NCBI GenBank assembly: GCA_964474375.1
Contig: CAYYSG010000001.1
Location: 62,001 to 126,000, forward strand
Source: 2-01-FULL-33-17 sp964474375
Lineage (GTDB): Bacteria > Patescibacteriota > Minisyncoccia > Phycocordibacterales > UBA9973
Direction of reading: 5' to 3'
DNA length: 64,000 nt
In this document: positions 56,513 to 63,649 of the stretch, piece after piece
Position numbering within the stretch: the first letter of the stretch is position 1
Layout: each line of letters opens with the position of its first letter
Notes under the pieces: model-generated
What the model saw: only the letters and a program-made list of their open reading frames with translations
Databases searched by the model: none
Told to the model about the DNA's origin: nothing
Made by a program: the position numbers and the translations under genes

Positions 56513-56539
56513 TGACTATTTTTTTACAAATGCTAGGCT
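56512..56539 (+). promoter_or_regulatory. Promoter of the 56559-57002 gene
   Basis: TTGACT (56512-56517), a 16-bp spacer and TAGGCT (56534-56539) with TGC before it. It is closely similar to the tuf and rpsS promoters. Confidence 0.7.
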
Positions 56540-56558
56540 ATAGAGAAATTTAAACACT

Positions 56559-57002
56559 ATGCTTACTAAAATAATTTTGGGAATTATTTTAGTAATAGTT
56601 TCCATATGCGCACTCAGGCTTTTAAAGATTTTGTTTTATTTAATTAAATACAAAATAGCCGAAGACAGACTTTTTAAATACTACGCATCCAGGGAATTCT
56701 TAGACGAAGAGCGTAAGATAATGGATACAATAGATCATAAAATAAAAGTGGCTTTAAATAGGTCAGACAAAATAACTCTAGACGAAAGACTGTTATTAAC
56801 CACCAAAGGTAAAAAACTAATGGGCAAATGGACCAAGGCTGAAATAGAAAAACTAATGGCATACCAGTCTAAAGATAACCGTACTGAATTACTCAAAAGA
56901 TTGCCTAGTATTGAAAATAAAAAGTTAGCCAATAGGGTGCTAATCTTTATTTCTAATAGGACTTTGTTATCAAGAATAATCTGGTATTTATCTAATAAAT
57001 AA
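56559..57002 (+). CDS. Hypothetical single-pass membrane protein (147 residues)
   Basis: Not recognised. An N-terminal transmembrane helix (about 3-30, IILGIILVIVSICALRLLKILFYLIKY) is followed by a charged cytoplasmic helical region and a moderately hydrophobic C terminus (ANRVLIFISNRTLLSRIIWYLSNK). A strong promoter with the same -10 type as tuf suggests high expression. It lies within the rplE-rpsN insertion, just before the duplicated terminator-promoter cassette. Confidence 0.62.
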   Translation: MLTKIILGIILVIVSICALRLLKILFYLIKYKIAEDRLFKYYASREFLDEERKIMDTIDHKIKVALNRSDKITLDERLLLTTKGKKLMGKWTKAEIEKLMAYQSKDNRTELLKRLPSIENKKLANRVLIFISNRTLLSRIIWYLSNK

Positions 57003-57030
57003 TTCAACCTAAATAATACTCTTTAATATT

Positions 57031-57123
57031 AGCGCGCTTTGGGCAACCAAAGCGTGTTTTTCATTATATTGACAAAAACATTAATTGAGTGTAAAGTTAT
57101 AAAAAATTAAATTCAAAATATCA
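57031..57123 (+). repeat. Terminator-promoter cassette, copy 1
   Basis: About 93 bp: a hairpin (CGCTTTGG-GCAA-CCAAAGCG, 57035-57054), a T-run, TATATTGACA, a spacer, GTAAAGTTATAAAAAATT, and AATTCAAAATATC just before the ATG. It is nearly identical to 58122-58216. Confidence 0.8.
57069..57097 (+). promoter_or_regulatory. Promoter of the SPFH-like pair
   Basis: TTGACA (57069-57074), a 17-bp spacer and TAAAGT (57092-57097). Confidence 0.72.
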
Positions 57124-57656
57124 TGAAAAAAATTGCAGAACAATTAGGAATCGCTGTTTGGGCAGCATGGATGTGGTTATTATTAATCCTCATTTTAATC
57201 TCAGGTTTAATAATAAGGGCTGCTTTTGTAACCTTTGTTGACAATCATGAGATAGGTTATCAGTACGATCAGATAACAGGGGAAGTAAAAGTCTTAGACC
57301 GCACTGGTTATTTTTGGGTAATACCATTTAAGACAGTTATTCATACTATTGATGGTAGGCCAATGCAGGTTAGAATTGAAGCTAATAACCGTGTTTTAAA
57401 TGCAAAACTATTACGTTTTCGCAGAAACAGTGAAGGGGTAGCTCAGTTTATTCAAATGCATGGCCGTAAAGACTATGATGATACGAACTTACCGGATATT
57501 CTTAAAAGCTATGCTTATGAGAATTATGGAGAGAATTCATATGACAAAGAATATCTTGAGAGAAAGTATAAATTTCTTGAAATCCTGTCATATGGAACAA
57601 ATTCAACAGGAGGCGTTATTTTGGAAGAAGTTCAAGATTCATTAAATTCTAAATAA
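57123..57656 (+). CDS. SPFH/Band-7-like membrane protein A
   Basis: A 177-residue protein with one transmembrane helix (about 13-40). The following domain (VDNHEIGYQYDQITGEVKVLDRTGYFWVIPFKTVIHTIDGRPMQVRI) is reminiscent of the prohibitin/SPFH core with its G-x-[VH]...P-G-x-[HY]-F...P...D-x-R pattern. The resemblance is weak and I treat it as SPFH-like only. It shares clear homology with the next gene (DNxExG, ITG/ISG, ID.RP.qV.I, LLRF/LVQF). It is directly followed by it with no gap (stop TAA at 57654-57656, ATG at 57657). Confidence 0.6.
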   Translation: MKKIAEQLGIAVWAAWMWLLLILILISGLIIRAAFVTFVDNHEIGYQYDQITGEVKVLDRTGYFWVIPFKTVIHTIDGRPMQVRIEANNRVLNAKLLRFRRNSEGVAQFIQMHGRKDYDDTNLPDILKSYAYENYGENSYDKEYLERKYKFLEILSYGTNSTGGVILEEVQDSLNSK

Positions 57657-58091
57657 ATGAAAAAGAAACTACTGATACTTTTTGGAATACTCTCTTTGTT
57701 TTTTTATATGTTTTGTTATCATTATACTGACAACTACGAATTTGGCTTAACTCAAAACATAATTTCAGGAAGAATTGCTCCAGATAATCATTCCGGTCAT
57801 CATTTAACTGCTCCTTGGGTTTTAGTAACTAAGATCGATATAAGACCACACAAGGTCTGCATAGCTTCTGCTAGTAGAAATATGGTTTGTAGGTTAGTTC
57901 AATTCGATACAACACATTGGAGAGAGTTAATAAGAATAGAAGGTTTTCATTATTATTGGCTTTACAACAGGATTTCTTTTAATTGGAGTCAAGAAACATA
58001 TCGTGGGGTAGACAATCTTTTGCTAGGTCACTCTTATGGTGCAAATAGAGGCAAGTTTGTAAAAATCTTACAAGAAGTTGGGGATGAATGA
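57657..58091 (+). CDS. SPFH/Band-7-like membrane protein B (paralogue)
   Basis: A 144-residue protein with a signal-anchor helix (about 4-20) and a domain aligned to that of gene A (TDNYEFGLTQNIISGRIAPDNHSGHHLTAPWVLVTKIDIRPHKVCIASASRNMVCRLVQF). It starts at the base after the upstream stop and so is surely co-translated. Two cysteines, one in the aligned region, are not present in gene A. It ends in TGA. The two may form a hetero-oligomeric membrane complex; this is inference. Confidence 0.6.
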   Translation: MKKKLLILFGILSLFFYMFCYHYTDNYEFGLTQNIISGRIAPDNHSGHHLTAPWVLVTKIDIRPHKVCIASASRNMVCRLVQFDTTHWRELIRIEGFHYYWLYNRISFNWSQETYRGVDNLLLGHSYGANRGKFVKILQEVGDE

Positions 58092-58121
58092 AATTTAAAT
58101 CTAAAATATTTAACTAAATAT

Positions 58122-58216
58122 CAGCACGCTTTGGGCAACCAGAGCGTGTTTTTTATTATATTGACAATATGTTTAATTAAGTGTAAAGTTATAAAAAATT
58201 TAAATTCAAAATATCA
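58122..58216 (+). repeat. Terminator-promoter cassette, copy 2
   Basis: A near-identical copy of 57031-57123: a hairpin CACGCTTTGG-GCAA-CCAGAGCGTG (58125-58148), a T-run, TATATTGACA, GTAAAGTTATAAAAAATT and AATTCAAAATATC before the ATG. Differences lie mainly in the promoter spacer. Confidence 0.8.
58161..58189 (+). promoter_or_regulatory. Promoter of the 797-residue protein gene
   Basis: TTGACA (58161-58166), a 17-bp spacer and TAAAGT (58184-58189), the same as copy 1. Confidence 0.72.
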
Positions 58217-60609
58217 TGGAAAAATTCAACAAAGATCAAATTTGGGAAGGCTATTTGGGCTATGAGTCCAAGCACCTTGAAAAAACTCTCAATTCTTTAG
58301 AAAAGGAATATGACGAGCAAAAGAAATTAGAAATGGCAAAAAGCTTGTGTTTCTGGAAATACATGCGTGACATGGATTTCGGCTATGAAGAAAAAATCGA
58401 AATCTATAAAGCCTTGAAAGACAGCGTAAACCCTAACATTGCAATCATTTCAGCAGTAGAAGCATTGCCTACAAAAGTCTGGCGTAAATTACTGTGGAGA
58501 GAGAATATTGACTTTATGTCATTTGAATCTTTCCTGAGACGCTTATCGCCTGAGCAAAAAGATGTGATTATTAGTACAGCTAATGGTCTGCATTGCGAAG
58601 AGAAGCCAAAAGTTCCTAAATTTTTAACCAAAAGAATCTTTGATTTTATTTTGGTTTTACTAGGAATAATTACTGCTAAAAAATTAGTTAATGCAGGTTA
58701 TTATTATGCAGTATCCAAGTATTTATCCAAGGGTGCCTGGGCGTTTAACCTGTTGGGTATTGATTTTGGCTTCTCTCTTTATCCAAATGGCGTAGGGGAT
58801 GATACTAAAATCACTAACAAAAAATGGACACGATTCCTATCCATCAAAGAACATATTAATGATTTCATCGTAAATCAGGAAGATGGAATTTACTGGTGGA
58901 TGTATTCAGGATCAAGAAGCTTTTTGATATTCAGATTCAAGAAAGAAGTTGAATTAAAAAGCCATGTATGTCCTGGTTTCTGGGCTACAATAATATTCCA
59001 GATTTATTTTTGGATTGTTAGTCCTGTGGTTTCTTTCATTTTTATTTACCCTCATGGGTTTAGTAATTTGGAAAATGTTAGTATTGCTGTTATGCCATTC
59101 TTATATACACCATTGTATGTAGTTTTGTGGGCAGCAGCTCTTACTTTATTTGGTTTAGCTCTCGCGCTAGTTTTCATAGCTAAAAAGACTATCCCTGGTT
59201 TGAGTGAATGGCTTGATAAAATCGCGAAAAGTAAATGGTTTAAAGCTCTGGATAGATTTTTATCCAGGAATCTACGTCGTATGGTTATAACTGCGCTAAT
59301 TTTTACTGCAGTTTATCTTGTGTATGTATTTTATCCATATATTAAGTTGGGCGTAGTCACGTACTATACTTTTATGGAAAAATATCTAAAATCAGGCATA
59401 ATTCAGACAACACTTCTTATGATATGGCTTCCTATTGAGATAACCAAGTTAATTAAAGGCAATAAATCAAGTACAGAGTTTGGTGCTTTTCGTACGTTAG
59501 TCTTAGGAATGTTTTTAATAAACCTTCTTGACTCATATGTTATGGAAAGTTTTGTAAAAATAGTTTACTCGTTGATACCAAGTATCCTAAATTTCTTCAT
59601 TGATTATGCTTACATTTTCGGTACTGTACTCTTGATGGTGCTACCGCTCCTGTTAGTAGTTTACTTTAGTGTAACGAAGAGCTTTGAGCCCGAGAAATAT
59701 TCTAAGTTTGATAAATTCATCAATTGGTTTGCTTATTTATGGATTGCTCTTATGGTTGCAGGTGGTATATATGTTTTTGGTTTTGCTGTTAAACAGTCTT
59801 TGGAATATGATTTCTTTGCTGAATCAAAGCCTTTGTTCATAATGCTAACCTTTTTTGCCTTAGTTGCAATATTAAGTATGCAAAAAAGAACAAAGAAGAT
59901 AAATCAAAAAACCATCGATAATTTCCTCTTGTGTCAAAATAGAGTACTAAATACCTATTATCTCTTGCGTTTACACGAAGGCCAAATCTTTAAGCTTGAA
60001 GTTGATGGTAATTTGTACCGTAAAAATAAAGCTCTTATTAAAATGTCAGAACAGGCTTTCGAGCTTTTTCTGAAAACAATAGGGAGCCTAAAAGATTTGT
60101 TCAACATCGAAAAAAGTTTTACATTTGCAGATACCGCTCTTTTAAATGTAAAAGAAGATGGAACTTTTAAGAATTCTTTCAAGAGTCTAAATCGCTCAAT
60201 GTTTATAGGTATGGAAGACTATCAAAAAATCTACATATTATGTGGCATGATTGAAGGCAGACCTTTTTTGAAGCTTAAGAAGGAAGCAGAGGCGATGTAT
60301 GTTAAAAAACAAGAATCCAAAGCAAAAGTCAAAAAAACATTAACCAAGTTGGAAAAATTCTTATTGGTTTTGTGGAGAATCATTATTTTTATCCCATTGA
60401 AGATCTGGGCTTTTGTAGTTCTCATTGGCAGATTTTTAAATTATTGCGGTAATCGTTTATTAGCATTCCTGAAATGGGTTTCTTATCCATTTGTGTGGGT
60501 AGGTGTCCGTATTGGAAGACTGGCTTTAACGCTGAAAGATCTTTGGGACTTGTTTAACAACAGGTGCCCGGAAGTCTCAAAAAGTAAAGATTTAGAGTAC
60601 GATCTTTAA
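58216..60609 (+). CDS. Large polytopic membrane protein (797 residues)
   Basis: Not recognised. An N-terminal soluble region of about 130 residues (charged, helical) leads to roughly ten hydrophobic segments. They lie at about 137-160, 250-275, 285-320, 350-375, 395-415, 425-450, 470-500, 510-535 and 545-565. A cytoplasmic helical domain of about 130 residues follows, and a last hydrophobic cluster (about 715-745) ends in a basic-acidic tail. No transporter, glycosyltransferase or catalytic signature is evident. It shares its promoter cassette with the SPFH-like pair, so the three are probably expressed together and may act together. Confidence 0.62.
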   Translation: MEKFNKDQIWEGYLGYESKHLEKTLNSLEKEYDEQKKLEMAKSLCFWKYMRDMDFGYEEKIEIYKALKDSVNPNIAIISAVEALPTKVWRKLLWRENIDFMSFESFLRRLSPEQKDVIISTANGLHCEEKPKVPKFLTKRIFDFILVLLGIITAKKLVNAGYYYAVSKYLSKGAWAFNLLGIDFGFSLYPNGVGDDTKITNKKWTRFLSIKEHINDFIVNQEDGIYWWMYSGSRSFLIFRFKKEVELKSHVCPGFWATIIFQIYFWIVSPVVSFIFIYPHGFSNLENVSIAVMPFLYTPLYVVLWAAALTLFGLALALVFIAKKTIPGLSEWLDKIAKSKWFKALDRFLSRNLRRMVITALIFTAVYLVYVFYPYIKLGVVTYYTFMEKYLKSGIIQTTLLMIWLPIEITKLIKGNKSSTEFGAFRTLVLGMFLINLLDSYVMESFVKIVYSLIPSILNFFIDYAYIFGTVLLMVLPLLLVVYFSVTKSFEPEKYSKFDKFINWFAYLWIALMVAGGIYVFGFAVKQSLEYDFFAESKPLFIMLTFFALVAILSMQKRTKKINQKTIDNFLLCQNRVLNTYYLLRLHEGQIFKLEVDGNLYRKNKALIKMSEQAFELFLKTIGSLKDLFNIEKSFTFADTALLNVKEDGTFKNSFKSLNRSMFIGMEDYQKIYILCGMIEGRPFLKLKKEAEAMYVKKQESKAKVKKTLTKLEKFLLVLWRIIIFIPLKIWAFVVLIGRFLNYCGNRLLAFLKWVSYPFVWVGVRIGRLALTLKDLWDLFNNRCPEVSKSKDLEYDL

Positions 60610-60624
60610 TTAAATTCTTTATAT

Positions 60625-60658
60625 CAAGCCCCCCCCTTGCAAGGGGGGCTTTTTTTTG
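60625..60658 (+). terminator. Terminator after the 797-residue protein gene
   Basis: A GC-rich stem AGCCCCCC/GGGGGGCT and a run of T's end the insertion. Confidence 0.85.
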
Positions 60659-60750
60659 ATTTTTCCAACCTAGAAAAATCACGCATAAAAGATGTTTTAT
60701 TGTAAATGAAATATCTTTAGGCGCGTTCCTTAATAACCAAGAGTCTAGGT

Positions 60751-60779
60751 TTGACGAAAAGCTGATTAAATGCTAATAT
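60751..60779 (+). promoter_or_regulatory. Promoter of the rpsN-secY segment
   Basis: TTGACG (60751-60756), a 17-bp spacer and TAATAT (60774-60779), with TGC before it. Confidence 0.68.
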
Positions 60780-60912
60780 AATTAGGTACTCTGAAAAAGC
60801 ATAGTCCGTTGATCTCCTTTAGTATTTCGTCATTTTTGGCAATATATTAAAGAAAATCTGCGAGAAACATGCAGAAAACTAAGAGTATTTAGAAGTTAAT
60901 ATAATATAGCAA
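60780..60912 (+). promoter_or_regulatory. Structured leader of rpsN
   Basis: A leader of about 125 nt. GGTACTCT (60785-60792) can pair with AGAGTATT (60882-60889), closing a domain. This contains a CTGC-GCAG hairpin (60858-60874) whose loop holds GAGAAACAT. The 11-nt motif GAGAAACATGC (60862-60872) is identical to 51261-51271 in the rpsS leader. The remaining 90 bases before the promoter hold nothing I can name. Confidence 0.55.
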
Positions 60913-61182
60913 ATGGCAAAAACATCTGTCGTTGCACGTAATGCAAAGCGTGCGCGTCTTATTGCACAGTACGCTAAAAAGCGAACTGAACTCAAAGCAA
61001 AGGGTGACTACGAAGGTCTGCGCAAGCTTCCTCGTAACTCAAACCCGATCCGCTACAAAAACCGTTGTGCGCTCACTGGTCGAGCACACGGCTACATCCG
61101 TGACTTCGGGCTATCTCGCATTGCTTTCCGCGAACTAGCTAACGAAGGAGTATTACCAGGCGTACGTAAATCTTCTTGGTAA
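60913..61182 (+). CDS. rpsN: Ribosomal protein uS14
   Basis: 30S head protein, 89 residues. The terminal part YKNRCALTGRAHGYIRDFGLSRIAFRELANEGVLPGVRKSSW is canonical. Only one cysteine is left, so this is the zinc-free (C-minus) form of intermediate length. It is separated from rplE by the 6-kb insertion and restarts the spc cluster from its own promoter and leader. Confidence 0.96.
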   Translation: MAKTSVVARNAKRARLIAQYAKKRTELKAKGDYEGLRKLPRNSNPIRYKNRCALTGRAHGYIRDFGLSRIAFRELANEGVLPGVRKSSW

Positions 61183-61183
61183 T

Positions 61184-61570
61184 ATGAGTCCAATAGCAAA
61201 TTTCCTAATAAAACTAAAAAACGCTTCTCGTGTTAAGCACGAAAGTGTTACTTTCCCATACTCAAAATTCATACACGCAATTGCGTCATGTTTATTGCGT
61301 GCTGGGTACATTGTTTCTTTTGAAAAGAAAAACAAAAAAGCAGGTGAAGAACTAGTTGTTGTACTTAAATACACAGACGGTACTCCACGTATCAGCGATG
61401 TTACTTTGGTTTCAAAGTCATCAGCTCGTAAATACGTTGGTGTTAAAGACATTCATCCTGTTAAAAATGGTTTCGGTATTATGGTTCTTTCTACACCAAA
61501 AGGAATCCTAACTGACACTGAAGCGAAAAAAGAATTGGTCGGAGGTGAAGCATTATTTAAAGTCTGGTAA
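61184..61570 (+). CDS. rpsH: Ribosomal protein uS8
   Basis: 30S central-domain protein, autoregulator of the spc operon in E. coli. The 128 residues contain MSPIANFLIKLKNASRVKHESVTFPYSKF and the terminal GFGIMVLSTPKGILTDTEAKKELVGGEALFKVW. Starts 1 bp after rpsN. Confidence 0.95.
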   Translation: MSPIANFLIKLKNASRVKHESVTFPYSKFIHAIASCLLRAGYIVSFEKKNKKAGEELVVVLKYTDGTPRISDVTLVSKSSARKYVGVKDIHPVKNGFGIMVLSTPKGILTDTEAKKELVGGEALFKVW

Positions 61571-61578
61571 TTGAATTT

Positions 61579-62115
61579 ATGTCAAGAATAGGAAAATTAA
61601 TACTCCCTGTACCAAATGATGTAACTGTTTCAGTATCTGGCAGTGTATTTACTGTCAAAGGTCCAAAAGGAGAACTTACTCGTGATTTCAAAACTGATTT
61701 AATCAGTGTTGTTATCAATGGTAGTGAAATATCTTTCACAAAAAATGTTGATACTATAGAATCTCGCGCAATGTGGGGGACTGTGGCATCACACGTTCGT
61801 AACATGTTAACAGGTGTAACAACTGGTTTTACTAAAAAACTAATCCTAGAAGGAGTCGGTTTCAAAAGTGAAGTCAAAGGTGACAGTCTAGATTTAGCGC
61901 TTGGTTTTTCACACCCAGTAAAAATCCCTGTACCAACTGGTCTTACTGTTACAGCTGAAAAGAACGTTGTAACTGTTAGCGGTACTGACAAAGAATTAGT
62001 AGGTAGTTTTACTGCAGGCGTCAGAGGCATGAAGAAACCAGAACCATATAAAGGTAAAGGTTTCCGTTATGATAATGAAGTTATTCGTCGCAAGCAAGGT
62101 AAAAAATCAGCATAG
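61579..62115 (+). CDS. rplF: Ribosomal protein uL6
   Basis: 50S protein near the GTPase centre. The 178 residues show MSRIGKLILPVPNDVTVSVSG, GVTTGFTKKLILEGVGFKSEVKGD and the C-terminal PEPYKGKGFRYDNEVIRRKQGKK. Confidence 0.96.
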   Translation: MSRIGKLILPVPNDVTVSVSGSVFTVKGPKGELTRDFKTDLISVVINGSEISFTKNVDTIESRAMWGTVASHVRNMLTGVTTGFTKKLILEGVGFKSEVKGDSLDLALGFSHPVKIPVPTGLTVTAEKNVVTVSGTDKELVGSFTAGVRGMKKPEPYKGKGFRYDNEVIRRKQGKKSA

Positions 62116-62118
62116 CCT

Positions 62119-62469
62119 ATGAAAACAAATAATCTAAAACAAGAAAAGCGTTCACGCTTAAAGAAGAAAATCCGCAGTCGTGTTAATGGCACAGCGGAAC
62201 GTCCACGCCTAACAGTCTTCAAATCAAATGTGCATATTTATGCTCAATTGGTTGATGATATGAGTGGTAAAACAATAGCTCAATCTTCCGATATGAAAAT
62301 CAAAAGTGGTACATACAGAGAAAGAGCAGTTATGGTCGGTAAAGAAATAGGCTCTATTGCATTAAAGGCAGGTATTGATACTGTGGTCTTTGATCGTAAT
62401 GGTTATAAGTATACAGGTCACATTGCGGCATTAGCAGACGCGGCACGCGAAAGTGGTCTAAAGTTTTAA
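62119..62469 (+). CDS. rplR: Ribosomal protein uL18
   Basis: 50S protein bound to 5S rRNA. The 116 residues include RVNGTAERPRLTVFKSNVHIYAQLVDDMSGKTIAQSS and FDRNGYKYTGHIAALADAARESGLKF. It starts 3 bp after rplF. Confidence 0.95.
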   Translation: MKTNNLKQEKRSRLKKKIRSRVNGTAERPRLTVFKSNVHIYAQLVDDMSGKTIAQSSDMKIKSGTYRERAVMVGKEIGSIALKAGIDTVVFDRNGYKYTGHIAALADAARESGLKF

Positions 62470-62473
62470 TTAT

Positions 62474-63196
62474 ATGGCAGAAGAAAATAACAAACCCCAA
62501 GAAGCTCCAGTAGCGAAAGCTGCTGCAGCTCAGCCAACAAGACCAGCAGGAGCTCCTCGTCCAGCTGGACAGCGTCCACCATTTAGACCAGCATTTCGTC
62601 CAGGTCAAGGTGGATCAAGTTTCCCTCAAAAAAGAAGAATCGTTCGCGGTGACAAACCACAAGGTGGCAAGCCAGGCTCTAGACAAGACAACCCTCGTGG
62701 TGGTAGACCAGAACGTCCTCGTAGTGAATACGAACAAAAAATGATCGACATCCGTCGCGTAACCCGTGTTACTACTGGTGGTCGTCGTATGAGTTTCGCT
62801 GTAGCTCTAGTAATTGGTGATAAAAAAGGCTTAGTAGGTCTTGGTACTGGTAAAGGTGCTGACACTGCTATCGCTATTGCCAAAGCTCTAAAGCAAGCAA
62901 AAAAGAATCTAATCAAAATTAATCTTACAGACAAAATGTCTCTACCTCGCGAAGTTGACGCTAAATTCAGTGCATCTTCAGTTGTGCTTCGTCCAAATAA
63001 AGCAAAAGGTATGGTGGCTGGTTCATCTATCCGTGATATCCTAACTTTGGCTGGTGTACAAGACGTAACAGCAAAGATTAATTCTGGTAGTAAGAACAAA
63101 CTTTCAAATGCACGTGCTGCTATGAAAGCATTATTAAAGATTGGTAAACCAGCTCCTGTATACAGTGCAGCAGCTAGTGATGCCTTTACTTCATAA
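62474..63196 (+). CDS. rpsE: Ribosomal protein uS5 with long N-terminal extension
   Basis: 30S fidelity and mRNA-helicase protein. The core starts near residue 85 (IDIRRVTRVTTGGRRMSFAVALVIGDKKGLVGLGTGKG) and ends with a typical ASDAFTS. It is preceded by an extension of about 80 residues rich in Pro, Gly, Arg, Gln and Ala (RPAGAPRPAGQRPPFRP, PRGGRPERP). The usual 165 residues become 240. In most bacteria rpmD (uL30) follows; here rplO follows directly after 17 bp. Confidence 0.95.
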   Translation: MAEENNKPQEAPVAKAAAAQPTRPAGAPRPAGQRPPFRPAFRPGQGGSSFPQKRRIVRGDKPQGGKPGSRQDNPRGGRPERPRSEYEQKMIDIRRVTRVTTGGRRMSFAVALVIGDKKGLVGLGTGKGADTAIAIAKALKQAKKNLIKINLTDKMSLPREVDAKFSASSVVLRPNKAKGMVAGSSIRDILTLAGVQDVTAKINSGSKNKLSNARAAMKALLKIGKPAPVYSAAASDAFTS

Positions 63197-63213
63197 TCTA
63201 TTATTTTTATTTT

Positions 63214-63645
63214 ATGCAAAAAAATAGTTTACAACCCAAAACACCATTGAAGAAAAGCAAGCTAGTTGGTCGCGGTGGCAAACGTGGCAAAACAGCTGGC
63301 CGTGGTACAAAAGGTCAATCAGCTCGTGCTGGTAACAAAAAAAGACCAGAACTTCGTGACATCATCAAAAAGTTGCCAAAACTTCGTGGTTACAGATTCA
63401 ACAAAATAGGCCACGGTACTAAATCAGTTACACTTGCTCAACTTGAAAAAGTTATAACAGCAGGTGAAAAAATAACACCAACAATTCTTGTTGCAAAAGG
63501 CATCATTAGTAATGTTGGTGGAAAAGTTCCTATGATTAAAATCCTTGGAACTGGATCAATTACAAAATCAGCTACTTTCACAGGCTTTACTATGTCAGCT
63601 TCCGCAAAAGAAGCTATAGAAAAAGCAGGGGGTGTAGTAAAATAA
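63214..63645 (+). CDS. rplO: Ribosomal protein uL15
   Basis: 50S late-assembly protein. The 143 residues have the Gly/Lys/Arg-rich N-terminal GRGGKRGKTAGRGTKGQSARAGNKK, LRDIIKKLPKLRGYRF and the C-terminal VSKSA-like SITKSATFTGFTMSASAKEAIEKAGG. It sits between rpsE and secY with rpmD absent. Confidence 0.95.
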   Translation: MQKNSLQPKTPLKKSKLVGRGGKRGKTAGRGTKGQSARAGNKKRPELRDIIKKLPKLRGYRFNKIGHGTKSVTLAQLEKVITAGEKITPTILVAKGIISNVGGKVPMIKILGTGSITKSATFTGFTMSASAKEAIEKAGGVVK

Positions 63646-63649
63646 AATT

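Noticed and set aside
62626..63219. 197-codon minus-strand ORF
   Set aside because: Antisense to rpsE, with no homology-like motifs; the long open frame results from codon bias.
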